Assembly: GCA_025345505.1 (NCBI GenBank)
Contig: JANVCC010000270.1
Coordinates: 531-64,530, forward strand
Direction: 5' to 3'
DNA length: 64,000 bases
Origin: Todiramphus chloris collaris
Lineage: Eukaryota > Chordata > Aves > Coraciiformes > Alcedinidae
Below are positions 1 through 8,389 of the stretch, piece by piece. Made by a program: the position numbers and the translations under genes. The notes below the pieces were generated by a model. The model ran no database searches. It was not told where the DNA came from and worked only from the letters and a program-made list of their open reading frames with translations. Numbering within the stretch: the first letter of the stretch is position 1; every line of letters begins with the position of its first letter.

Positions 1-804
1 TGTCTGAACTAGGGTCAGTTCAATTTGTCCCTGCAGGTTGAGTCAGGGCAGTTCTAATTATCAACTGTTTTTCCATGTCTGTCATTTCTCCCCAGAAAGC
101 ACTTCTAATCCTCCTGTCTGGTTGATGGCTCCACTGTTCCTCTTCCCTTCAGTTGTGCCTGGTTTCAAGAGAGTACTGTAAACGAATGTTGTTTTGTTTT
201 GGTTTTTTTTCCTGTGGTTCTTGCTTCTTTTTAAAGCTTTCATCATGCATGGATTCATAACAGTATATAAAAAGGAGAAACAACAATAGGAGTACTTTCA
301 TGTCAGTAAAAGATAAAGAAAACAGCCCCAAAACCTTGTCAGAGGATGTTGTTATGGGTGACAATTATTTGGAGCTGTTGCTTAAACAAGTTCTGGGAAC
401 CTTACAGACTAACTGCAACTAGGCAAACACAGCAACAAGCAAACAGCACAGAAGGTGGGCAAACAGCACAGAAGGTGGGTTTGGAACTAATGAGAAGCAG
501 AAGTGTTCAGCTAAACTGGCAGGACGGTTCTGCCACCTGCAGGGGGGGGAAGCAGATTGGAAAGTGGCGTGGGCGGGGGGCAGATGGCGGACTGCCTACT
601 CCCCGGGCTTTCCGGTCCTCCAGCCTTTTGGATTCTCCCCGTTTTCTCCTTTTTCACTTCTCCCAGGGAACCAGGGATTTCCTAGTGCTGCTCCTTTCAA
701 GTCGCCATCGGAGATGAAGGCCGGAGATGGCACGTCTGGGACAGTTTTACTTCATCTTTGAACAAGCAACAATTGCTGAGACTTTTTCAGGATGGCCCAC
801 AGAG
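1..804. other. Gene-free flank, no recognised element
   Basis: No coding exon, RNA gene or recognisable transposon was found here. It holds a 20-bp tandem duplication (439-478). The reading frames present are short, lack any familiar motif and overlap on both strands, so I treat them as chance. Confidence 0.5.
439..478. repeat. 20-bp tandem duplication (2 copies)
   Basis: The unit GCAAACAGCACAGAAGGTGG occurs twice back to back (439-458 and 459-478) with no mismatch. It looks like a recent local slippage duplication. Confidence 0.9.
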
Positions 805-935
805 TTCTCCCCTCCCTCTCCCTCTCCCTCCTCCTACCCCAACCCCTGCCTTGCCACCTCCCCCTCCACTCCACTCCCCCATACTACTCTGCTCCCCCTT
901 TCTGCCTTCCCCGTCTTACTCCCCCCATGATTCTT
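805..935. repeat. Pyrimidine-rich tract
   Basis: About 130 bases are almost entirely C and T on the + strand, with many CCCTCC and CTCCCC runs. The complement is purine-rich. Such tracts can adopt triplex structures, but nothing here shows that it does. It directly precedes the TGACCTTTGACC minisatellite. Confidence 0.75.
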
Positions 936-955
936 TACCCCTACTCTCCATCCCA

Positions 956-1133
956 TGACCTTTGACCCCGTGACCTTTGACCCCATGAATATTGACCTTT
1001 GACCTTTTGACCCCGTGACCATTGACCTTTGACCCCGTGATCTTTGACCTTTGCCCCTGTGACCTTTGACCCCTTGAGCTTTGACCCCATGACCTTTGAC
1101 CCAGTGACCTTTGACCTTTGACCCCATGACCTT
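956..1133. repeat. TGACCTTTGACC minisatellite, left part
   Basis: An irregular 14-16 bp tandem repeat in which TGACCTTTGACC recurs intact at about 956, 971, 993, 1023, 1060, 1090, 1104 and 1110, with diverged copies between. Each motif is TGACCT-N-TGACC, the reverse complement of a DR1 arrangement of AGGTCA half-sites, the site class bound by HNF4, RXR/PPAR and COUP-TF receptors. The array is cut at 1133 by a solo LTR and resumes at 1603. Receptor binding is inference from motif identity only. Confidence 0.9.
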
Positions 1134-1602
1134 TGTGGTGGGTTGACCCCGGCACGGCACCAGGTGCCCACCAAGTCCTTCTATCACTCCCCCCGACCCC
1201 CTTCAGCACGGCACGCAGGGAGAGAATGAGACGCAAAGCACAGGGGTGTGGGTTATGATAGACAAGGTGTTATTTTCTACTTCCCGTCCACAGGCGATGT
1301 CGGGCCGAGTCCAGGAAGCAGGGCTCCGGGAACACGCAGCAGCCGCTTGGAGGACAAAGCAGAATGCCCCCCCATCCTCCTCCTGCCCTCTCCCTTTATA
1401 GTTGAGCTGACGTCATATGGTATGGAATAGCCCACTGGTCAGCTCAGGTTGGTTGTATCTTCTCCCCCATCCTGCCCCCCATCCTCTGGTGCCATGTGAG
1501 CACTGGCAGTCATAACACGGGTGTGTTATCAACACCCTCCAGCTCCCAGTGCTGCAGCATGAGGGCTGGATGGGGAAAAGCAGCTCAGCCAGACCCACTA
1601 CA
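1134..1602 (-). mobile_element. Solo LTR of an avian endogenous retrovirus, antisense
   Basis: The element runs from TGTGGTGGGT to ACCCACTACA, a TG...CA unit with an imperfect 10-bp terminal inverted repeat. It is flanked on both sides by CCTT (1130-1133 and 1603-1606), a 4-bp target duplication. Removing the element and one CCTT restores an uninterrupted TGACCTTTGACC repeat unit, which confirms both ends. Read on the - strand it has a full cAMP-response palindrome TGACGTCA (1408-1415) followed by a TATA box, TATAAAGGGA (1391-1400), the promoter layout of retroviral LTRs. No internal retroviral sequence is attached, so it is a recombination-derived solo LTR. The exact ERV family is not assigned. 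Confidence 0.88.
1391..1415 (-). promoter_or_regulatory. LTR core promoter: CRE plus TATA box
   Basis: On the - strand TGACGTCA (1408-1415) is followed after 7 bases by TATAAAGGGA (1391-1400). A CRE palindrome just upstream of a TATA box is a typical viral LTR promoter core. Transcription would run toward position 1. Activity today is unknown. Confidence 0.7.
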
Positions 1603-1655
1603 CCTTTGACCCCGTGACCTTTGACCCCGAGACCTTTGACCTTTTGACCCCGTGA
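1603..1655. repeat. TGACCTTTGACC minisatellite, right part
   Basis: This is the continuation of the 956-1133 array beyond the solo LTR. It holds one intact TGACCTTTGACC (about 1615) and two diverged copies. The first bases, CCTT, are the target-site duplicate. Confidence 0.88.
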
Positions 1656-1996
1656 GTGTTGTATGATAATTGGGTTGAGAGTTTCTCCACATTCTCGCGG
1701 TGCTCTGCTGGCCGTCCTGGGGTGAGCCATTGAGGTTTGGGTTAGCGGGGAGTAGGAGGATCACGTGGCTGGTGTTTTCTAGAAAGAGTGATTTATTTTG
1801 TCTCCTAGGTACCAGAAGCGATGGCAGAGCCGCAGCATCGGAGCTGGGGCCGAGCAGATGAGAAGCCAGAGCACTTCTCGGGGCAGGGGTGGCAGGGACG
1901 AGTTTGGTGTCATCCAATGAATTTCTGGAAAAATTACCATCAGCCATGAGGAAACACACGCCCTTTGATCCGGCTTCTGCGGAGGGGACACAGCAG

Positions 1997-1998
<2 letters not shown>
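1656..1998. other. Unassigned unique sequence
   Basis: No gene or recognised repeat is visible. It ends at a long A tract, so it could be the body of an unrecognised retroposed sequence, but no source gene was recognised. Confidence 0.3.
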
Positions 1999-2035
<37 letters not shown>

Positions 2036-2058
2036 AAAAATAAAAAAAAAAAAAAAAA
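1999..2058. repeat. A-rich tract, about 60 bp
   Basis: An almost pure adenine run broken by one G and one T, at the junction between unassigned sequence and the retroviral relic. It could be an old retrotransposon tail or a simple repeat. Length is likely to vary between individuals and assemblies. Confidence 0.85.
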
Positions 2059-2084
2059 CACCACCAAAAACAAAACTTCCAAAA

Positions 2085-2453
2085 GTTAAAGGGACTGAGG
2101 CAAGGGATTTAGAAAAACTCTTAGATGAAGCATGGACAGTGTTTCAAAATTGAGACTCCAATAACAGGAGGAGCCTGGGAAATGTTATTGCAACAGCAAT
2201 GGTAGCAGCATTACAAATGCAGACAGGGCAGAGAAGGAATGGAATGGAGGGTGGAGGTAAAGAATGGGGTAAAGGAATTTTGTCCCCAGATTACAGAGGG
2301 ATCAGTGTGCACACTGTATGGGAAAAGGACATTGGTGAAATGAATGTCCTGAGAAAAGCAGGGGGAGAGGTAGAGGAGCGATGCAGGCTCATTTTAAAGA
2401 AGATTGATGGGGACCTGGGTAATCTACCTCACTGGATCCACTGGTTAAAATAA
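2085..2453 (+). pseudogene. gag-like remnant
   Basis: The reading frames before the protease contain a segment (about 2085-2150) resembling the end of a retroviral capsid, a stop, then a charged region (2199-2453). No Cys-Cys-His-Cys zinc knuckle is seen, though one is expected between capsid and protease in this family. The assignment rests mainly on position upstream of the protease. Confidence 0.4.
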
Positions 2454-2484
2454 GGCTAGGGGAACAACAAAGAGACATGGAATT

Positions 2485-2790
2485 TTGAATTGACACAGGA
2501 GCAACATATTCAGTTTTAAATCAAGCCTTGACACCAATAGATGATGACTTTGTAATGGTAAAGGGAGCCACTGGCCAAAGTGAAAAGGCATATTTCTTAA
2601 AACCTCTCAAATTCAAATTAGGCAAGCAGTTTGGGATACATAAATTTTTGTATATGCCAAACTTGCCCAAGCCATTATTAGGACAAGATTTATTGGAGCA
2701 CTTAGGAGCAGAGATAAAATCTGAAGGAGGAAAAACAGGAGCACTTAGGAGCAGAGATAAAATCTGAAGGAGGAAAAACTAAAATAGGGA
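2485..2790 (+). pseudogene. Retroviral aspartic protease remnant
   Basis: The active-site signature DTGA is present at about 2491-2502, preceded directly by an in-frame TGA. Downstream, the conserved LLGQDLL motif (about 2680-2700) marks the second half of the protease. A 43-bp tandem duplication immediately after that motif shifts the frame. The gammaretroviral protease normally cleaves Gag-Pol inside the virion; this copy is inactivated by the stop and the frameshift. Confidence 0.8.
2695..2780. repeat. 43-bp tandem duplication inside the protease remnant
   Basis: Two perfect copies of a 43-bp unit lie at 2695-2737 and 2738-2780. The length is not a multiple of three, so it shifts the protease frame. 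The lack of divergence suggests it is young relative to the provirus. Confidence 0.9.
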
Positions 2791-3507
2791 ATGAACAATT
2801 AATTAAAATCCTAAGCTTGGCTATCATCAGCACCCCCATCAAAGCTGGGGTATATGAGGAAATAAAAGACCAAGTATTTCCAGGAGTATGGGCATCAGAA
2901 ATACCCGTGAGGGCAAAGACTGCCTCCCTGGGAATACCATACCCCCTGGCACCCACAGAGTTCTGAAAGAGTAGAGAGAATGAATGGAGAAATAAAAAAC
3001 ACCTAACCAAACTTATGGTGGAAACAAAAATGAATTGGGTTAAATGTTTACCCTTGGCTTTGCTCTACATTTGAGCCCAGCCGAGGACCGATGCTGGTAT
3101 ATCCCCCTTTCGACATGTTATATGGAATGCCGTATGACTTGTAAATCCCACAGGACCACCCCCAGCTCGAGAGCCAACAAGTTAAACCTTACTTGATCCA
3201 GCTAATGGCTCGAAGGGAGCAATTGCAAAATAAAGGTTTGGTGGTTCAAAGGCCTCCTTTAGATATGGCCATACATAAGATCAAAGCAGGGGATAAGGTG
3301 TTGATTAAATCCTGGAAAGAATCCTCATTAACCCCTCATTGGGAAGGACCCTTTCTTGTTTTGCTCACCACAGAAACCGCCGTTTGGACAGCAGAAAGAG
3401 GCTGGACCCATGCAAGCTGTGTAAAAGGAGCCATCACTGACTCGGACAAGTCCTGGGAAGTTGTGAGCCCGCCCGGAGAACTAAAGATCACCCTCAGGAA
3501 GGTTTAG
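2790..3507 (+). pseudogene. pol remnant: RT start fused to integrase C-terminal part
   Basis: About 2790-2950 encodes the protease-RT boundary, including a VFPGVWA stretch like the start of gammaretroviral reverse transcriptase. It passes abruptly, near 2955, into sequence like the end of the integrase core (VERMNGEIKNT, then two frameshifts) and the integrase C-terminal SH3-like domain (3193-3507, with GDKVLIKSWKE and the WEGPF motif). The palm with its catalytic aspartates and all of RNase H are missing. The abrupt join is the evidence for the internal deletion. Confidence 0.75.
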
Positions 3508-3695
3508 ATGGACATAAAGGGGGCCAGGATAAGGGAAACATAGTAACAACAAAAATATTTTGGGATTGGTGTGAAATCAGTAATCTACAGGAGTGCCGAG
3601 AACTGTGGTAATCTCATTAAAATAAAATCTATTGGGTTATATATGTCAATTAGAAATATCAAAGTGTTCCTTCCAAAGGAGCTGGGTGCCAAACT

Positions 3696-4230
3696 GTGAG
3701 TTATATAAATGGAGGCAAGCACTCAAACTACCTAGCACTCCCTCTCCTGAAGACTAGCCCTGCTACCGAGAAGATGGTATACCTTGTGGCTCGAAGCAAC
3801 CGAGTCGACGAGCGAGGTAGAGGGGTAAGACACTGTGGAGAACTGACTCCTGTTACTGGAGCCGCATGGGAGTGCTGGAAAAACCACCCCAGTGATCAAA
3901 GGGACTTGAAAGTCTTCCAAAGGGAAGGTACCCAAGGCTCAAAATGGAAGGAAGGCACTAGTCAAATTGAATCAAAGTACGGGATAACAAAGAAATGGAG
4001 TTTCCACCCTTTTCGGTACGTCCTAGGCATATTGTTTATAATATGGCTAACCACTTTGTTATCAACCTTAGCAGGACCACTGGTATAGTTGGTTTTGGTT
4101 CCTGTATTTTTTAATAAAATAGCGGCAGCTGTAAAAAGCAGGTTGGAAGCAGCCCACTTGATGTTAATGAGAACCAAATATGAACCTATAGGAGGAGTTA
4201 CAGAGACTGAAGACACTTTCATTTTAAGCT
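3696..4230 (+). pseudogene. env 3' remnant (transmembrane subunit tail)
   Basis: A frame at 3696-4088 ends in a strongly hydrophobic span of about 21 residues (starting at LGILFIIWL) followed by a stop. The coding potential resumes in another frame to a tail ending near 4230 (TEDTFILS). This matches the membrane anchor and cytoplasmic tail of a retroviral envelope. The surface subunit, fusion peptide and disulfide motifs are not present. Confidence 0.6.
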
Positions 4231-4285
4231 AACAGGAGTTAAAAGGTTTGCTGAACAAAATGGTGAAAAGAAAAAAAGTGGGGAT

Positions 4286-5020
4286 TGTGATAAACTGTGA
4301 ATTGTTTGTTCATCAAACTTTGTACCAATTGCTTAAGCTGGTTTGCTCTAATAAAAGCACCAAGTCAGCTATGGAAAGGTAGCAAAATGTATTCTGCTAT
4401 ACTGGGGACTCGGCCCTCCAGGACATCATCCCTGCTCCCACCGGATACAGGCCTGGCCGAGGCCTGAGTTGTAAATGTCATCATAAATCCTCGCCTAGTA
4501 GCCTTGTAAACTGTAGCTTGTTTTACATAACTGTAAACTGTGTCTTGTCTTACATAGTTGTAAGTTGTGTTTTGTCTCCCATAGCCTCGAAAGTTATCAA
4601 GGTTCTCCTAAATCCTGTAGCCTGCCTTGTGTAGTTTTGGTCTTTGTAGATAAGGGAACTAAGTCCCAGACAGGAAGATAGAAGACAGGAGAGCCTACCT
4701 GCAGATAAGCCAGATCACATCAACCCTCTGGTTCCTGACTCATCATTTTGAGACAAAAGGTGACAAGTGCCAAAGGGAGGAGACCCCTGATAATGAGTTC
4801 CTGGACCCGATTATAATAATCCAACACCACAGAATGAATATGTAGTTAATGCTGTTGGATATGCATGATTTAGTGTAATAAATGCCTGCTTACTTGACAT
4901 CTTGGTGTGCGTGCTGGTGGAGTGCAGACTCCCCGCGCACCCAGCGCTGCTTGCTCATTCCCCATCACTAATAAATTCTTATTTGTCTACTTAAAGACTA
5001 TTTTGGTCTCATTTATAACA
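4286..5020 (+). repeat. 3' LTR of the provirus
   Basis: It begins with TGTGATAAAC directly after a polypurine tract (AAAAGAAAAAAAGTGGGGAT) and ends at ATTTATAACA, about 735 bp. It contains a 27-bp repeat present three times (4505-4585), possible TATA-like sequence near 4810 and polyadenylation signals AATAAA at 4877-4882 and 4970-4975. The start is well supported by the polypurine tract. The end rests on the TG...CA rule and the position of the poly(A) signal. Confidence 0.7.
4505..4585. repeat. Triplicated 27-bp U3 repeat
   Basis: Three diverged 27-bp copies (4505-4531, 4532-4558, 4559-4585), each starting TGTAA and ending CATAAC, CATAGT or CATAGC. Repeats in the U3 region of gammaretroviral LTRs are typically enhancers, so these are a candidate enhancer array. 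Confidence 0.8.
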
Positions 5021-5704
5021 AGTCCAACCCACAGCCACGTCACCTTCTTAAACTGCTCCTCCGTACACGGCTCTGTGCCTCCAGGCTGCCTTGTGGCATC
5101 TGCAAGAGACCAAAACCAAATGCAGAGGGTCAGATGCTACCTGGTAAACACCATCCCTGTGACCCCCCTCCCTACTCCCCCGGCTCACACCCGCTATCAT
5201 CCAGCGCCAAGAGTGCACGGCCCAGGCAAAAGCAAAGGGAACTGTTGAAACAGTGTGACAAATACTTCGCTTCTCCTCTCAGCATCTGCAACAAATAAGA
5301 CCAAAAGGCACAGAGAAATACTGCTGAAAACCGAATCCTGGCCTCGGAGATTCCCATCTCCACCTCCTTTACCTTGGGTGCTCACCCCTCCTCGTGCCCG
5401 TGTTTCGGGCTGCCGTGGGGAGGCTCGGGTATGGCCTGCAAAACAGGTATGAGGCCTGCTTAGAACTTCTCCGGTGAGGCAACACCTCAAAAATAACTGC
5501 CGCTTGATCTCGCTGCTCACCTTGCCTGAGCCGCCTAAGGTGCTGAGATCCTGCTTTCCACCTGCAAAATAAAACCAGCGAAACAGAAGCTCATCATCTA
5601 TCCATCACCTCTCCTCTGACACCGTGCACGCACCCACCCACCTCCTTAGGGTGCTTGGATTGCCTCCTCTGTTGCTGCAGAGAAGACGGGTCCTCCCTCT
5701 AGAA
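5021..5704. other. Unassigned sequence between ERV and CR1
   Basis: No gene, RNA or repeat family was recognised. Short frames on both strands overlap and look like chance. Confidence 0.4.
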
Positions 5705-5957
5705 GCAGAGAGAACGGCCTCAAACTGAAACAAGGTAGATTTAGACTAGACATCAGGAAAAAAAATCTTCACTGAAAGGGTAGTGAAATATGGGAATGGG
5801 CTGCCCAGGGAGGTGGTTGAGTCACGGTGCCCGGATATGTTTAAATATCGCTTGGATGTGGTGTTGGGGGACATGATCTATGGGTGAACTTGTAGAGTAG
5901 GGCTAACGGTTGGACACGATGATCCCAAGGGTCTTTTCCAACCCGAGTGATTCTGTA
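5705..5957 (+). mobile_element. CR1 LINE, 3'-end fragment
   Basis: The last 250 bp of a chicken-repeat-1 LINE: the block with GGGCTGCCCAGGGAGGTGGT, then a stretch ending TCTTTTCCAACC...ATTCTGTA. This is the 3' untranslated end typical of avian CR1. The 5' truncation is usual for this family. Confidence 0.9.
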
Positions 5958-6754
5958 CTTTTATGATCTGCATCTGAAAGAAAAATAAATCACTGCAAAA
6001 AAATCACCCACATGCTGATCAAACATGAACCGAGCCAGAAATCTCATGTCCATTGGGGAAGAGCAGCTACAGCCCAAGCTCACCCTACTGACTTTAAAAC
6101 CCCTTTGACAAGTCCCACCCTTGCCCCTCCTCCCAGGCCAAGTCCCACCACTTAGCTTTCAGACTCCATCCTTGAATTAATTTTTCTCAATTACTCAGGA
6201 TTTTCCTGGGGCTGGTGGGTTCATCTTCATCACCTGCATAACACAAAGGCTGGCAATCAGCATCATTTCACTCACAGACCTCTTCCACAACACTCTCCCA
6301 CTGACACAAGAGGAGGCTTTCTGCTCACCTGACCCAAATCCAGGATCAGATGCTTCATTACTTCTCACACCTGGTAACCACAAAGCCTCCTGCTGTGTTT
6401 GGGATACATCACTGGTTTTCTCACAGCACAGACACACTCACTTTAACCCCTGGGAGCTAAACTCACCATTAAGCCTGTTAAGAAAATTGCTATCACCAAC
6501 TTACCCAGGGAGCAGCAGAACTGGGGAGGAGAAAAAAAAAAAAAAAAACCACAGCAACCAATGGTGGCTCCTCAACCAAGTCAGGGATTCCAGGAAAAAA
6601 CAAATACCTAGGAGAAAAACAACAAAAACAGACACTACTAAGCGTCGTCGTCGTCACCCAGGGCGCTGTAGGGTGCCGTGCAGCACAGGAGAGCAGGGAC
6701 TCAAGGCCACATGGTCAGCTACTCCTGCAGGGCAGGGACACACTCGTTAGATAA
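5958..6754. other. Unassigned sequence
   Basis: No coding exon or repeat family was recognised. A short A tract lies at about 6532-6548 and a small GTC triplet run near 6640. Confidence 0.4.
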
Positions 6755-6842
6755 TGAGCGCCCTCAAAGCCCCGCCCCCTAATCCCCACCCCTCAAAGCC
6801 CCACCCACTAAAGCCTCATCCCCAAGACCCGACCCACCAAAG
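6755..6842. repeat. Degenerate C-rich tandem repeat with GC boxes
   Basis: Diverged copies of CTCAAAGCCCCGCCCCC and CTCAAAGCCCCACCC, with related CCCCACCC units, abut the second retroviral relic. CCGCCCCC resembles an Sp1 box. It could be the eroded edge of an LTR or a local minisatellite. Confidence 0.55.
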
Positions 6843-6868
6843 ATACCCCTTGGCCGAGTGGAGAAAAT

Positions 6869-7160
6869 GTGTTTATTGATGGTTCCTCAAGAGTAGTAGG
6901 GGGAAAAAGAATTAAAGGATATTCTGTAATAAAAGGAAAAGAACTGCTAGAAGTAGGGAAGCGACCCTCCATGTGGTCAGCACAGACCACAGAATCGTAT
7001 GCCTTAATTAGAGCCTGCAAATTGTATCAAGGAAAAATAGTAAATATGTTTACAGATTCAAAATACGCATATAGGGTGGCTCGTGCATTTGGGAAACTGT
7101 GGGAGGAGAGAGGGTTATTAACCTGTAGAGGAAAAATATTAGCTCACGAGAATTTTATTA
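6869..7160 (+). pseudogene. Retroviral RNase H remnant
   Basis: The frame opens with FIDGSS, the first catalytic aspartate of RNase H. It continues with a TTESYALI segment carrying the catalytic glutamate and FTDSKYAYRVA carrying the second aspartate, all in gammaretroviral order. The domain breaks off after a HENF stretch and joins integrase tail sequence, so the last catalytic position is not clear. RNase H degrades the RNA strand of RNA-DNA hybrids during reverse transcription. Confidence 0.75.
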
Positions 7161-7164
7161 CCCT

Positions 7165-7644
7165 ACTAACTCTCGACCCAGTGGAGAGGTGGAGATAAGT
7201 GATGTATATTTAAAACAATATGTGGCCAGAATACTGTCTCTTGTGAAATCTCTTCGACAGGAAACTCAGATGGCACAGACCCTGCCATTGGATTTTGCTG
7301 TCCATAATATCCAACGAGGAGACTGGGTCTTAGTTAAGGAGTGGAAAGAAGCACCGTTTGTGGCAAGGTGGTGTGGACCATACCAAGTGTTGTTAACCAC
7401 TGAACCAGCAGTAAAGACAGCCAAGCATGGGTGGGCTCATCATACTCAAGTAAAAATGTCTATGGCCCCAGGAAACTGGACTTCAGAACTGAAGGAAGAT
7501 GGGAGACTGCAGCTGATTTTTCCACAGGAACAGACCAGACCAGTAGCCTGTGTGTCGACTTTGGGAGAAATCTCTGAGTTTGTCCACGCCTCCCCTACTA
7601 AACTGGTCTGTAAGGACCTTCCTTCCAGAATCTCCGGTGACTAG
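7165..7644 (+). pseudogene. Integrase C-terminal remnant
   Basis: One frame of about 150 codons contains RGDWVLVKEWKEAP and a WCGPYQVLLTTEPA segment, the hallmarks of the gammaretroviral integrase C-terminal SH3-like domain. The catalytic D,D-35-E core and zinc-binding N-terminal domain are absent. Confidence 0.72.
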
Positions 7645-7718
7645 TGGTCTAGTACTGACATTTGTGCTGTCATTGCTTTCTGTGTACTTGCCACATGTGG
7701 TGCAGAACAAGGTCCAAG

Positions 7719-7862
7719 ATGTTTTCCTTAATAATGATTGTCATATCCATATACAGTTGGAAGGGCCAAAGTCAAGGATGGGAAAACCGATTTCTGACTT
7801 TAGGGGAAGAGATAGCCAGCTCCTGTAACCTCAGCAATTGCTGGATCTGTGGAAGTCTTTAA
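7719..7862 (+). pseudogene. env N-terminal remnant
   Basis: An ATG at 7719 opens 47 codons with a hydrophobic signal-peptide-like start and a CWICG motif near the end, then a TAA. CWxC-type motifs occur in the surface subunit of gammaretroviral envelopes. It overlaps the integrase tail region only by proximity. The remaining envelope is missing. Confidence 0.5.
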
Positions 7863-8389
7863 AATCTTTTTCAAAACTGATGTTGTATTAATAATCTCAC
7901 AATTTCTTGAGAAGTGGTTTTAAATGAGATTAATGGTCTTTGATCTTGGAGTATGCTTTGGTTTCCTAAGTAATTAGTAACTTGTCCTGAATGCTTATTG
8001 CTCGTTTTCACCATAATTTCATGTACCTCTGCTTTACAGAGAATCTAGAGAATTCCTTCTGGGAACCTCCATGACCTGTTTCACAGCCGACCACAATGCA
8101 AACATTAATTCTGCTTTTCTGCCATGACTTTGTTCTACCAGAACATTCCTGTTAGACCTACCTGATCCTTTATTGTCCTAGCAAACTCTTGGCAAGTTCC
8201 CCACCTCTGAGCCAAAGTAAAAGCCCTGTTTCAATTCACATGGGACTTTTCCTGTCTCTTGTACCAAACCCTACAGTCTCCGGCTACAGCAACAGCTCGC
8301 TTTCGTTCAAAAAAAAACCCACTTCAAAAAATAATGAACAATACACCCTCATGGAGCGGAGGTGGTTTTCAGTCAGCTCTGCCACAGGA
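7863..8389. other. Unassigned sequence upstream of SERPINB6 promoter
   Basis: No exon or transposon is recognised. The segment joins the retroviral relic to the CpG island and may hold promoter-proximal elements. Confidence 0.35.

Larger units (their letters stand above)
2080..5020 (+). mobile_element. Decayed gammaretrovirus-like provirus with 3' LTR
   Basis: A degenerate endogenous retrovirus read on the + strand, in the usual order: a gag-like piece (about 2085-2453), protease (2485-2790), the very start of reverse transcriptase (to about 2950), the end of the integrase core plus integrase C-terminal domain (2960-3507), the 3' end of env (3696-4230), a polypurine tract (4270-4284) and the 3' LTR (4286-5020). 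The reverse transcriptase palm, RNase H and most of integrase are absent between about 2950 and 2960, so a deletion of roughly two to three kb occurred. Most of env is also gone. Every segment has stops or frameshifts and no 5' LTR is visible, so it cannot encode functional proteins. Confidence 0.82.
6845..7862 (+). mobile_element. Second retroviral relic: RNase H, integrase tail, env start
   Basis: An independent gammaretrovirus-like fragment on the + strand. RNase H (6869-7160) is followed by integrase C-terminal sequence (about 7170-7644) and the start of env (7719-7862). The integrase zinc-binding and catalytic core domains are missing, and so are gag, protease and RT. Its integrase tail is clearly related to but diverged from that at 3193-3507, so this is a different insertion or family member. 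No LTR was identified on either side. The relic ends about 530 bp before the SERPINB6 CpG island. Confidence 0.75.

Noticed and set aside
346..1236. Several frames of 65-123 codons on both strands, including KGHGVKGQR-like repeats
   Set aside because: The repetitive - strand frames are translations of the TGACCTTTGACC minisatellite; the others have no motif and overlap each other.
1889..2153. Lysine-rich frames
   Set aside because: They are the A tract translated; no gene is implied.
5172..5520. Frames of 63-113 codons near 5.2-5.5 kb
   Set aside because: Overlapping frames on both strands without motif, start context or splice support.
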